Positions 1 through 6,947 of a DNA stretch of 12,442 bases are shown here, one piece after another. The position numbers and the translations under genes are program-made. Origin of the DNA: Planctomycetota bacterium (GTDB lineage: Bacteria > Planctomycetota > Phycisphaerae > Phycisphaerales > SM1A02). The stretch spans positions 1 through 12,442 of the forward strand of contig RFOC01000039.1 in NCBI GenBank assembly GCA_009926815.1, written 5' to 3'. Each line of letters begins with the position of its first letter. The first letter of the stretch is position 1. The notes beneath the pieces were generated by a model. That model was not told the origin of the DNA, did no database searches, and saw only the letters and a list, made by a program, of their open reading frames with translations.

Positions 1-749
1 GCGATCGCGCGCCTGGACCCATCTCGATCGCCCCCATGCCCGCCGCGGTCGCCACCGTGACCTCCGACGTTCGACCCGAGCCGCTCGCGGGGGTCGCTGG
101 AGACGTGGTGCCCGCCTCGAACGGTGTCACGCCCATTCCCTCGGAGCCCAGGCCATCGCGGTCGGTCGTGCTGGTGGGGGGAGCCGCGCCGGATGCGGCC
201 CCGGTCACCAGGACCAGGCCCGGCAAGCAGGAGAGCGAGCCTGGCGTGAAGCTTCGTCCCATCGGCGATGGCGAGAGTCTCTACAGCATCTGCAAGCAGG
301 AATACGGCGACGGATCCCTGGTCGATGCGCTGGCCCGCTACAACAAGTCCGCCGTGCCGGATCCGCGTCGCATCCGCAAGGGTGTCACCATTCGGGTGCC
401 TCCGGTGGAGACCCTGCGGGGCGGCAAGGCGCCGCGGGCGTCTTCCGAGGTGGCCCGCACGGATGCCCCGGCGATGGCGGCCTCCGAGCTGGTGGCGGTG
501 GAGGCGCGTGACACGGTGGGCACCGACCGACGGGTCGACGTGATCGAGACGCCGGCGCCGTCGACGAGGTCCACGGACTCCGGTCGCGTGTACGTGGTGA
601 AGAAGGGCGACACCCTGACCTCCATCGCGCAGCGAGAGCTTGGCAGCAAGGGACGCTGGAAGGACATCGTGGCCGCCAATGGCGGTTCACTGAAGGATCC
701 CGCGGCCCTCTCGCCGGGCATGAAGATCCGCATCCCCTCCAGGTCCTGA
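1..749 (+). CDS. LysM-domain peptidoglycan-binding protein, N-terminus outside the window
   Basis: The frame is open from the window edge to the TGA at 747-749. The first ATG is at 36 and has no Shine-Dalgarno sequence in front of it, so the true start probably lies upstream and this is a 3' fragment. Counting from that ATG (237 residues), there are two LysM-like domains. The first, about residues 73-122, contains GESLYSICKQEYGDG and ends in TIRVPP. The second, about 185-234, has the textbook pattern YVVKKGDTLTSIAQ with PGMKIRIP at the end. They are joined by low-complexity Ala/Pro/Thr/Arg-rich linkers (about 1-70 and 123-183). LysM modules bind N-acetylglucosamine in peptidoglycan, so an envelope location is inferred. 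No catalytic domain is visible; one could lie upstream. It is followed at once by an FtsL-like gene and ftsI, which suggests a role in wall growth or division. The domain call is firm; the exact role is unknown. Confidence 0.85.
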   Translation, partial: DRAPGPISIAPMPAAVATVTSDVRPEPLAGVAGDVVPASNGVTPIPSEPRPSRSVVLVGGAAPDAAPVTRTRPGKQESEPGVKLRPIGDGESLYSICKQEYGDGSLVDALARYNKSAVPDPRRIRKGVTIRVPPVETLRGGKAPRASSEVARTDAPAMAASELVAVEARDTVGTDRRVDVIETPAPSTRSTDSGRVYVVKKGDTLTSIAQRELGSKGRWKDIVAANGGSLKDPAALSPGMKIRIPSRS

Positions 750-765
750 GCAGGCGGACTCCCGC

Positions 766-1073
766 GTGTTCGGCAAGAGCATCGCGATCGTGCTGGCCCT
801 GGGCGTCATGGCCAGCAGCGTTTCGAGCTTGTCTCCAGGATCTCCCGCACGCACTGGCGACTGCTGGAGCAGGAGCGCGACATCGGCCGTCGACGCGCCG
901 AGGTGGCCTCGGCGGTCAAGCCCGATGCCGTGCGGGAGGCCATCGCGCGCCTGCCCTGGAAGTGGCGGCCGATTCCACACCGCCTGGATGCACCGACGCC
1001 GCCGACCCAACCACGGCTCGCCACGCGAAGCCCGGATGAACCGCTTCCCGATCCCGTGAGGTTTGGCGGATGA
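766..1073 (+). CDS. ftsL: FtsL-like small division protein, reading frame apparently broken
   Basis: A GTG at 766, with a weak purine-rich CAGGCGG upstream, opens a hydrophobic start (MFGKSIAIVLALGVMAS, through about 816) typical of a single membrane anchor. From about 813-822 the G/C-ending-codon pattern moves to another frame. That frame reads QRFELVSRISRTHWRLLEQE, continues DIGRRRAEVASAV, and ends in a TGA at 1071-1073 that overlaps the ftsI ATG at 1070. The second frame has no ATG, GTG or TTG start before a GTG at 903, so it cannot easily be an independent gene. Staying in the GTG frame gives 97 residues ending at 1059, but its second half is Arg/Ser/Pro-rich with poor codon usage. Joined, the product is about 100 residues: one membrane helix, a charged coiled-coil-like segment and a Pro-rich tail. 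That matches the size, layout and position of FtsL, a bitopic division protein encoded just before ftsI. The FtsL name rests on architecture and context, not on sequence recognition. Confidence 0.6.
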
Positions 1074-2914
1074 GCGGCCCCATCTCGCCCGTCTCTGAAG
1101 CACAGTCCCGGCGCATCCGCGCATGGGGGCGCCTGGCGGTGATCGGCCTGGGTGCAGCGCTGCTGGCGACCACGGTGCGCGTGGCCTGGCTCAAGATTGC
1201 GCCGGATCCGCGCCTGCTGGCTGCCGCTGGATCCCACCGCAGCGATGCCCGTGAGCCCGCCCTGCGTGGGCAGGTGCTCGACCGACGCGGTCGCGTGCTG
1301 GCCACCAGCCTGGTGTCGCGGCGCGTCTTCGTGGACCCGGCGCTCGTCTGGGAGCGGGGATGGGAACGGATTCGAAAGGCCGGCGCCGAGGATCCATCCG
1401 GCCCCACGGCCGCGGATCCCTTCCGCAACACGGCGCAAGCGCTCTCGCCCATCCTGGATCGGCCCGCCGCCGCGATCGAGAGGGACCTGCGCGCGAAGGC
1501 GGACGCGCGGTATCTGGTGCTGGGCGAGGACCTCTCCGACCGGCAGGTGGAGGAGATCCGCGCCATGCGGCTGGCAGGCGTGGGCGTGGAGAGCTATCCC
1601 GAGCGCGCCTACCCGGCGGGCGAGATCGCCTCGCAGGTGGTGGGTCGCGTGGGTGCGGAGCAGTTCGGGCAATCCGGTGCGGAACTTCAGCACGAGCGAT
1701 CCATGCGCGGCGAGGACGGCAACCTGGCCTTCCTGCGGGACGTGCGGCGACGACCGCTCTGGATCGACCGAGACGACTTCAGGCCGTCCGACGATGGCGA
1801 GGACGTCCGGCTCGCCATCGATCTGGTGGTGCAGGAGATCGCCGAGCGCCGTCTTCGCGAAGCCGTCCAGGCCTTTCACGCCGGTGGCGGCCGATGCGTG
1901 GTCATGGATGTGGAGACGGGTGACGTGCTGGCCATCGCGGACGTGCTCACGCCCAGGTCCGGCTGGACGGAGATCACCACCGATCCGGCCCGACGCATCC
2001 ACGTCTCGCTGGGCCGCAATCGCAACGTCACCGACCCCTACGAGCCCGGCTCCACCTTCAAGCCCTTCGTGTGGGCGGCGGCCACGGAGTTGGGCAAGTT
2101 CAAGCCCGAGAGCATGCTGGCCCTGGGACATGGCCCGTACCGGACGTCCTTCGGCCGCACCATCACGGACGTGAAGTACTACGGCACCGTCTCGTGGAAG
2201 ACGGTGCTGATGAAGAGCCTCAACCTGGGCATGGTCCGTGCCGCGGAGCGGATGAGCTTCGCCCAGATGCAGGACGTGGTGCGGCGGTTCGGATTCGGCC
2301 AGCGGACGGGTGTGGGCATCCCCGGCGAGAGCGAGGGTCTGATCACGTCCCCCAAGGCCTGGAGCCGTTTCACGCAGAGCAGCGTGTGCATGGGTTACGA
2401 GATCGGCGTCACGCCGGTCCAGATGGTGCAGGCGTTCAGCGCCTTCTGCAGGGATGGCACCATGATCCCCGCCAGGCTGACGCTGGGACGCGAGGACGAG
2501 GCGCGGGCCTATCCCGCTCCCGCTCGCCGGGTGCTGCCCGAGGCGATCGCGCTCGAGGCCCGCGAGGCCATGGAGGGCGTGATCAAGGAGGGCACCGGTC
2601 GCAAGGCCCAGAGCGATCGCTACCGCATGTTCGGCAAGTCCGGCACCGCGCACCTGGCGAAGCCCAAGGGCCAGGGCAAGGGCTACTACGACGATCGCTA
2701 CATCAGTTCCTTCATCGCGGGCGCACCGTTCCAGAGGCCGCGCATCGTCTGCCTGGTGGTGCTGGATGATCCCGACAAGGCGAAGGGCCACTTCGGCGGC
2801 AGCATCGCCGGTCCGGTCTGTCGCGACGTGGTCGACGAGACGCTCGAATACATGGGCGTTCCCCATGACCAGGACCCGGCACGGCGGCAGCAGATCGTCT
2901 CGCTGCGGGACTGA
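1070..2914 (+). CDS. ftsI: Class B penicillin-binding protein, peptidoglycan D,D-transpeptidase (FtsI/PBP2 type)
   Basis: This 614-residue protein cross-links peptidoglycan stem peptides on the outer face of the cytoplasmic membrane. A short cytoplasmic N-terminus is followed by a membrane segment at about 21-41. The class B dimerisation-domain signature LRGQVLDRRGRVLA is at 65-78. The transpeptidase domain runs from about 245 to 595 and has all three active-site motifs: SxxK as S328-T-F-K331 (in EPGSTFKPF), SxN as S383-L-N385, and KSGT at 523-526. There is no PASTA domain at the C-terminus. The ATG at 1070 has GAGG about 8-9 nt upstream and overlaps the stop of the FtsL-like frame, suggesting translational coupling. 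Length and domain order are normal for FtsI (PBP3), and the FtsL-like neighbour favours FtsI over the elongation enzyme MrdA. Its stop lies 7 bp from the convergent kinase gene's stop, leaving no space for its own terminator. Confidence 0.93.
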   Translation: MSGPISPVSEAQSRRIRAWGRLAVIGLGAALLATTVRVAWLKIAPDPRLLAAAGSHRSDAREPALRGQVLDRRGRVLATSLVSRRVFVDPALVWERGWERIRKAGAEDPSGPTAADPFRNTAQALSPILDRPAAAIERDLRAKADARYLVLGEDLSDRQVEEIRAMRLAGVGVESYPERAYPAGEIASQVVGRVGAEQFGQSGAELQHERSMRGEDGNLAFLRDVRRRPLWIDRDDFRPSDDGEDVRLAIDLVVQEIAERRLREAVQAFHAGGGRCVVMDVETGDVLAIADVLTPRSGWTEITTDPARRIHVSLGRNRNVTDPYEPGSTFKPFVWAAATELGKFKPESMLALGHGPYRTSFGRTITDVKYYGTVSWKTVLMKSLNLGMVRAAERMSFAQMQDVVRRFGFGQRTGVGIPGESEGLITSPKAWSRFTQSSVCMGYEIGVTPVQMVQAFSAFCRDGTMIPARLTLGREDEARAYPAPARRVLPEAIALEAREAMEGVIKEGTGRKAQSDRYRMFGKSGTAHLAKPKGQGKGYYDDRYISSFIAGAPFQRPRIVCLVVLDDPDKAKGHFGGSIAGPVCRDVVDETLEYMGVPHDQDPARRQQIVSLRD

Positions 2915-2921
2915 GCGTCGA

Positions 2922-5900
2922 TCAGGGGGGTGGCGAGAATCTGGGTGACCAGCGGCCGGCAGAGCGGGGAATCCAGTGCAGCACGGTGCCGCCGGTGTCG
3001 AGCGTCAGGACGCGCTCGCCGTCAGGCGAGAAGCTTGCCCCGATCACGCGGCGGCCGGGGCCATGGCCGGAGATGGAGAGGAGCTGTTCCCGGGAGTCCC
3101 GGTCGAACACGTGCAGCCTGCGATCGCTGCCCGAGGCGGCGATTCGCGTGCCATCCGGCGAGAGCGCGAAGCACAGCGGAATGTCCGTGACCCCGGAATA
3201 CGCGCGGACCTGGTCGCCCTGCGGCAGGCGGACCTCGATCACCTCTCCACTCATGGAGCCATAGATCACGCGGTCGGTGCCCGCCCGGATGGGAGAGACC
3301 CACGCACCGCCAGTGCCACGATCGAACACCCAGTTCCCCGAGGCATCCTCCCGGAGGAACGTGGCGCCGCTGAATGTTCCCGCGATCAGCTGCCGGTCAT
3401 CCAGCCACAGGAGTCCCGTGGGCACCGTGGCCCATGGTCCGGGGATGGTGGCCTGCACCCGCGCGGAGGCGAGGTCGATGACCAGGATGGGCTCGTCACG
3501 GCTGCGTCCCATGACGGCCACCCGCCGTCCGTCCGGGGAGAAGGCCATGCGCGAGGGGGCGTCCCTGAATCCCGAAAGTTGCACGCGTGTCTCTCGACCC
3601 TCGGGAAGCGAGACGACCACCAGAAGGCCGGAGGTGGAGACCCATGCCCACTGGTCGTGCGCCGGATCCGTGGCCGCGGCTGAGGCCTTGAAGTCCTTCA
3701 ACCGCCATCCTGGTTCCGCCGGCTGGTGCGGATCCGCGGGCAGGAACCACAGGGATCCGTCGCCTGTCATGGCCGCGCCCCGTCCATCGGCCAGGTGGGT
3801 CAGGGCCAGGCCGGGCGATCCCAGCTCGATCCGGTGGGGGCCCTGGCGTGGCGATGGATCCCAGGCGTGCACCTCCACCTGGCCAGCCGAGAACAGTCGC
3901 GAGCCATCCGGCGACCAGTCCACATCCCACACCTCGGAGTTGTTGCCACGGTAGCTGCCCAACAGCCGGAGTGGTCCACCATCCGGGGGCACCTCGACCA
4001 CGCGGACACCCTTGCCACGATCGGCCACCGCGATCCGTCGGCCATCCGGGTGCCAGTCGATGCCCCAGATGGCGAAGTCCATCGGCAACTGGCGGGCGGG
4101 CGAGGAGGCGTCGACCGGGGCCACATGCAGGATCCGCATGTCGCCGGCGTAGGCGATGCATCGGCTGGAAGGATCGAAGGCGATGGCCTGCGATCGCTGC
4201 CGGGGAGCCGGGTGGATGAACGCGTCCTGCAGCGAGCCGGGGTGCAGGATGCGAACCGACTCGGGTTCCACGCCCATGGCGATCCAGCGGCCATCGGGAC
4301 TCCAGTCCACGCGCGTCGTCTGGCCGCGACTCTTCGCGGAGGTGGCAAGCACCGCGCCGGACTCGATGTCGAGCACCGCGGCCTGACCGTCGCCGGCCAC
4401 CACCACGCGCGCGCCATCGGGACTTGCGGCGATGCCCGTGCCCGCGGGGAAGGGCAGGGGCACGCGCCGGGGCTCGCCCTGCCATGGACGCTCCCAGATC
4501 AGCAGATGGCGACCATCCGCCATGAGCAGGCGGCCACGGCTGCGATCGAACGTGATGGCCCATGCGCGGGTCTCGGGACCCAGGACGCGGATCAACTTCA
4601 TGGTGCGCGCATCCACCAGAACGGCGCCGTAGTCCGAGTCGCCGCAGAAGGCCAGCGTGTCTCCGTCGGGCGAGACGTCGCAGCCCATGGCCGCGAAGTT
4701 CCGGAAGCGTGGGTCGTCGGGCTGCCGCACCGACCCCTCGCTCTCGTCGCTCAGGGCGTCCAGCAGGCGAATGGGCCATGAATCGTCGTCCGCCAGATGC
4801 TCGCGGGTCTGTCGCACGCCAGTGGAATCCTCCACCTCGATGGCGCGGGTGAGCTCGGCGATCCAGCTCCGCCTCAGGGCGGCTCGCGTCCGGACCAGCG
4901 CTTCCTCGGCGGTGGCCGCCGCGGCGCGCTCGCGAAGACCGAACACGATCGTGGCGGCGAAGGCGAGCAGCAGCGCGGCGGTGGCCACGATGGAGGCGAT
5001 CGCGGCAGCGGGATTCCGGCGTGCCAGCAGCCGCAGGCGGCGCCAGGTGGGTGTGGCCTGGGCGATGATGGGACGGCCACCGAGGTATCGGCGAAGGTCG
5101 GCCGCCATCTCCGAGGCCGACTGGTATCGATCCTCGGCGTTCTTCTCGATCGCGTGCTCCACGATGGTGACCAGATCCCGGTCGAGTTCGGGCCGAAGCA
5201 TCTGCAGCGAGGGCGGACGTTCCGCCGTGACGGCGCGGGCCGCCGCAGCCAGCGTCATGCCGGGTCGCGCGTAGGCCGGGCGTCCGCCGAGGCACTCGAA
5301 GAGCAGCAGGCCCAGGCCATGCACGTCCGTCCGCAGGTCGGTGTCGCCGCCTCCGTCGAACTGCTCGGGTGCCATGTAGCCGGGCGTGCCCGCCACCACG
5401 CGCGTCACCGTGGCCTGCACGCCATCGTCCGCCGTGATGGAGGCCACGCCGAAGTCGATGATCTTCAGGTCGTCCGCGCCGCTGGCGAGGATGTTGCTCG
5501 GCTTGAGATCCCGGTGGATCAGTCCGCGGGTGTGACCATGATGGATGGCGTCGCACAGGCTCGCGAAGCGATCGAGGCGCTCGGCCAGGGGCCGTGCACA
5601 CGAGGACCACCAGGCGGTGATGGGCATGCCCGGTTCGACCAGTTCCATGACCACGTAGGGGATCTCGGTGCCTGGTTCGCCATGCAGGCCGGCGGCCAGG
5701 ATCCTGGCGATGCCCGGGTGGTCCAGCCGCGCCAGCGCCCGCGTCTCGCGGCGGAATCGGCGGCGGGCGGATTCGGAGAGAAGTTCGGGCCGGAGAATCT
5801 TGATCGCGACTCGGCGCGGCGGCCAGGTCTGCCATGCCGCGAAGACCCGACCAGCGCCTCCACGGCCGATGAGTCGCTCGATCCGGCACCCACCGACCAC

Positions 5901-6131
5901 GCGACCCTCCAGCGGGACCTCCTCCAGCTCGGCCCCTTCGGCTGGATCGGTCTCGGGATCGGGCAGGTGAGCCAGCAGGCTGAGCACCTCCTGTCGAAGG
6001 GCCAGATCCCCGCCATCCAGGCGCTCCAGAGCCGCGGACCGCTCCGCCGGGGGGAGACCGATGAGCTGGTTGAGCAGTTCCTCGGCGCGAAGCGGATCCA
6101 CGGCATCACGCGGCTCCCTGTCCATCATCAC
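2922..6131 (-). CDS. Membrane-anchored Ser/Thr protein kinase with C-terminal WD40-like beta-propeller
   Basis: This protein has 1069 residues. An N-terminal helical segment (about 14-57) resembles the leader seen on many planctomycete kinases. The kinase domain spans about 80-350: glycine loop GRGGAGRV at 89-96, VAIK with K111, likely helix-C E129, HRDLKPSN at 206-213, DFG at 226-228 and APE at 254-256. All catalytic residues are present. A membrane helix at about 376-398 follows, then a linker and some 590 residues of WD40/TolB-like repeats with SPDG or HPDG turns at 487, 570, 611, 694, 740, 865, 991 and 1035. The expected topology is kinase inside and propeller outside, so the propeller probably senses a ligand or partner (inference). 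The start may be GTG at 6131 or the ATGs at 6128 and 6125; all touch the sigma gene's stop (GTGATGATG), so the two are translationally coupled. Substrates are unknown; the sigma factor is the obvious candidate. Confidence 0.92.
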   Translation of the reverse strand: MMMDREPRDAVDPLRAEELLNQLIGLPPAERSAALERLDGGDLALRQEVLSLLAHLPDPETDPAEGAELEEVPLEGRVVGGCRIERLIGRGGAGRVFAAWQTWPPRRVAIKILRPELLSESARRRFRRETRALARLDHPGIARILAAGLHGEPGTEIPYVVMELVEPGMPITAWWSSCARPLAERLDRFASLCDAIHHGHTRGLIHRDLKPSNILASGADDLKIIDFGVASITADDGVQATVTRVVAGTPGYMAPEQFDGGGDTDLRTDVHGLGLLLFECLGGRPAYARPGMTLAAAARAVTAERPPSLQMLRPELDRDLVTIVEHAIEKNAEDRYQSASEMAADLRRYLGGRPIIAQATPTWRRLRLLARRNPAAAIASIVATAALLLAFAATIVFGLRERAAAATAEEALVRTRAALRRSWIAELTRAIEVEDSTGVRQTREHLADDDSWPIRLLDALSDESEGSVRQPDDPRFRNFAAMGCDVSPDGDTLAFCGDSDYGAVLVDARTMKLIRVLGPETRAWAITFDRSRGRLLMADGRHLLIWERPWQGEPRRVPLPFPAGTGIAASPDGARVVVAGDGQAAVLDIESGAVLATSAKSRGQTTRVDWSPDGRWIAMGVEPESVRILHPGSLQDAFIHPAPRQRSQAIAFDPSSRCIAYAGDMRILHVAPVDASSPARQLPMDFAIWGIDWHPDGRRIAVADRGKGVRVVEVPPDGGPLRLLGSYRGNNSEVWDVDWSPDGSRLFSAGQVEVHAWDPSPRQGPHRIELGSPGLALTHLADGRGAAMTGDGSLWFLPADPHQPAEPGWRLKDFKASAAATDPAHDQWAWVSTSGLLVVVSLPEGRETRVQLSGFRDAPSRMAFSPDGRRVAVMGRSRDEPILVIDLASARVQATIPGPWATVPTGLLWLDDRQLIAGTFSGATFLREDASGNWVFDRGTGGAWVSPIRAGTDRVIYGSMSGEVIEVRLPQGDQVRAYSGVTDIPLCFALSPDGTRIAASGSDRRLHVFDRDSREQLLSISGHGPGRRVIGASFSPDGERVLTLDTGGTVLHWIPRSAGRWSPRFSPPP

Positions 6132-6739
6132 GGGGCCTCGCCTGCGTCAGCCTGGTCCATGGCTCGGCGGATGAACGCTCGGGCGAAGTTCCAGTGCTTC
6201 GTCACGGTGCGCGTGGCGATGCCGAGGGCGGCGGCGGTGTGCGCCAGGTTCAGGCCGGCCACGAACCTGAGCCACACCACCTCGGCGGCGATGGGATGAA
6301 CGGCCTCGAGTCGCTCCAGCGCCCGCATGAGACCGTGATCGGTGGCGATGAGAGCCTCGTCCAGTCGCGCCAGGCTCTCCACATCCAGTCCCAGGGGAAT
6401 CGTGCGGACCAATCCGCCACGTTTCTCGCGTCGGTGGTGGCGGCGGAAGTCGACCAGGAACTGGCCCATGGCTCGAGCCATGGACCCGAAGAAGTGGCGT
6501 CGGTTCTCGAAGGTCGGGGGCTCGGAGGCATGTCGGAACACCTTCAGGAAGACCTCGTGCACCACGGTGGTCGGCCCCGGCGTCTCCACCGAACCCATCG
6601 GTGCCGGTCCCAGCACCCTTCGGGCCGTGTCCCGGAGATCCTCGTACATGGCGTCCCAGACCCGCGCCGCAGCATCCCGGTCGCCCTGGGCGGCCAGATT
6701 CACCACCTTGGTCAGGTCCTCGGGGATTTTCCCGGACAC
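6128..6739 (-). CDS. ECF-type RNA polymerase sigma factor, kinase-linked
   Basis: This 203-residue protein directs RNA polymerase to a dedicated promoter set. Region sigma2 covers about 9-105, with TVVHEVFLKVFRH and the FFGSMARAMGQFLVDFRRHH stretch that in this family contacts core enzyme and the -10 element. Region sigma4 covers about 135-192 and contains the helix-turn-helix LNLAHTAAALGIATRTVTKH. The pattern matches the short ECF family common in planctomycetes and acidobacteria (TIGR02999-like, from memory). The GTG at 6739 is the first standard start after an in-frame TGA upstream. It has no Shine-Dalgarno sequence and lies inside a perfect inverted repeat. No anti-sigma gene is present; instead the stop overlaps the start of a large Ser/Thr kinase. 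Control by phosphorylation is therefore a reasonable inference, as known for other kinase-associated ECF groups. Confidence 0.9.
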   Translation of the reverse strand: MSGKIPEDLTKVVNLAAQGDRDAAARVWDAMYEDLRDTARRVLGPAPMGSVETPGPTTVVHEVFLKVFRHASEPPTFENRRHFFGSMARAMGQFLVDFRRHHRREKRGGLVRTIPLGLDVESLARLDEALIATDHGLMRALERLEAVHPIAAEVVWLRFVAGLNLAHTAAALGIATRTVTKHWNFARAFIRRAMDQADAGEAP

Positions 6740-6746
6740 GGGAAAA
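6727..6746 (-). promoter_or_regulatory. Perfect dyad over the sigma factor start codon
   Basis: Read on the minus strand, TTTTCCCG (6746-6739), TGTC (6738-6735) and CGGGAAAA (6734-6727) form a perfect 8-4-8 inverted repeat. The GTG start (6739-6737) begins in the last stem pair and ends in the loop. It could be an operator for a dimeric repressor or an mRNA hairpin limiting initiation. It can be seen directly in the sequence; its function is inferred. Confidence 0.55.
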
Positions 6747-6860
6747 ATGTACTTGAATCCGTGCGCGGCTCAGGTCGCCGTGACGCATGTACCCCGCAGG
6801 CTCCGTGGGGGGCCTGTCGAGCTCTTGCGGGGTTCCGGTTTCGTGGGGTGCCGTCCGGGT

Positions 6861-6887
6861 GAACTCTCCTGAGAAATCAGGAGGTTC
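6861..6887 (-). repeat. Stem-loop with GAAA loop on the plus strand
   Basis: GAAC (6861-6864), an unpaired T, CTCCTGA (6866-6872), GAAA (6873-6876), TCAGGAG (6877-6883) and GTTC (6884-6887) give an 11-bp stem with one bulge. No T tract follows on either strand, so it is a poor intrinsic terminator. It lies about 60-90 nt beyond the odhB stop and could protect that transcript's 3' end or be part of the sigma leader. Confidence 0.5.
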
Positions 6888-6906
6888 CGGCTGCGCGGAA
6901 CGTGCA

Positions 6907-6934
6907 AAAGTAACCAAAATTCGTCACAGCGAAT
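6907..6934 (-). terminator. odhB: Weak candidate intrinsic terminator of odhB
   Basis: Just beyond the odhB stop, the minus strand reads ATTCG, CTGTGA, CGAAT, then TTTTGGTTACTTTT. This is a short 5-bp stem followed by a T-rich stretch. The stem is weak for a GC-rich genome and the T tract is interrupted, so termination efficiency is doubtful. Confidence 0.3.
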
Positions 6935-6947
6935 CGTTCGAGTGGGC

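Larger units (their letters stand above)
6740..6947 (-). other. Non-coding region with multiple inverted repeats between odhB and the sigma gene
   Basis: This stretch of about 208 bp lies after the odhB stop and before the sigma gene start. I see no credible gene in it. It holds (i) a stem CTCCTGA/TCAGGAG with a GAAA loop, flanked by GAAC/GTTC; (ii) an overlapping stem GTTCCG/CGGAAC at 6884-6901; (iii) CCCCGCA at 6792-6798 pairing with TGCGGGG at 6826-6832; and (iv) a direct repeat GGTTCCGG at 6831-6838 and 6883-6890. On the minus strand repeat (iv) reads CCGGAACC, whose GGAAC core resembles the -35 element of many ECF promoters, but I found no convincing -10 at the right spacing. Confidence 0.6.

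Noticed and set aside
766..1059. A stand-alone 97-residue protein from GTG 766
   Set aside because: Only its first 17 or so residues show normal codon usage. The remainder is Arg/Pro/Ser-rich and conflicts with the better coding signal in the frame that overlaps the ftsI start.
806..2866. A 686-codon open frame on the minus strand, antisense to ftsI
   Set aside because: It has no domain pattern and is rich in His/Arg/Gly/Ala. FtsI on the plus strand has all its active-site motifs in order, so this is a shadow frame.
3496..5889. A 797-codon minus-strand open frame inside the kinase gene
   Set aside because: It is a shifted reading of the same strand, Arg/Pro/Gly-rich without motifs. The kinase frame has intact catalytic motifs and repeat periodicity.
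4797..6299. A 500-codon plus-strand open frame antisense to the kinase and sigma genes
   Set aside because: It crosses two well-supported genes on the opposite strand and shows no domain or plausible start site.
6148..6917. A 256-codon minus-strand frame overlapping the sigma gene and its upstream region
   Set aside because: It is a Gly/Arg/Pro-rich shadow frame. The sigma factor frame has clear sigma2 and sigma4 sequence.
6897..6925. An ECF-like promoter on the plus strand (GGAAC followed by CGTC)
   Set aside because: The spacing is about 20 nt, too long for the usual 16-17, and it would read antisense into odhB with no gene in that direction.
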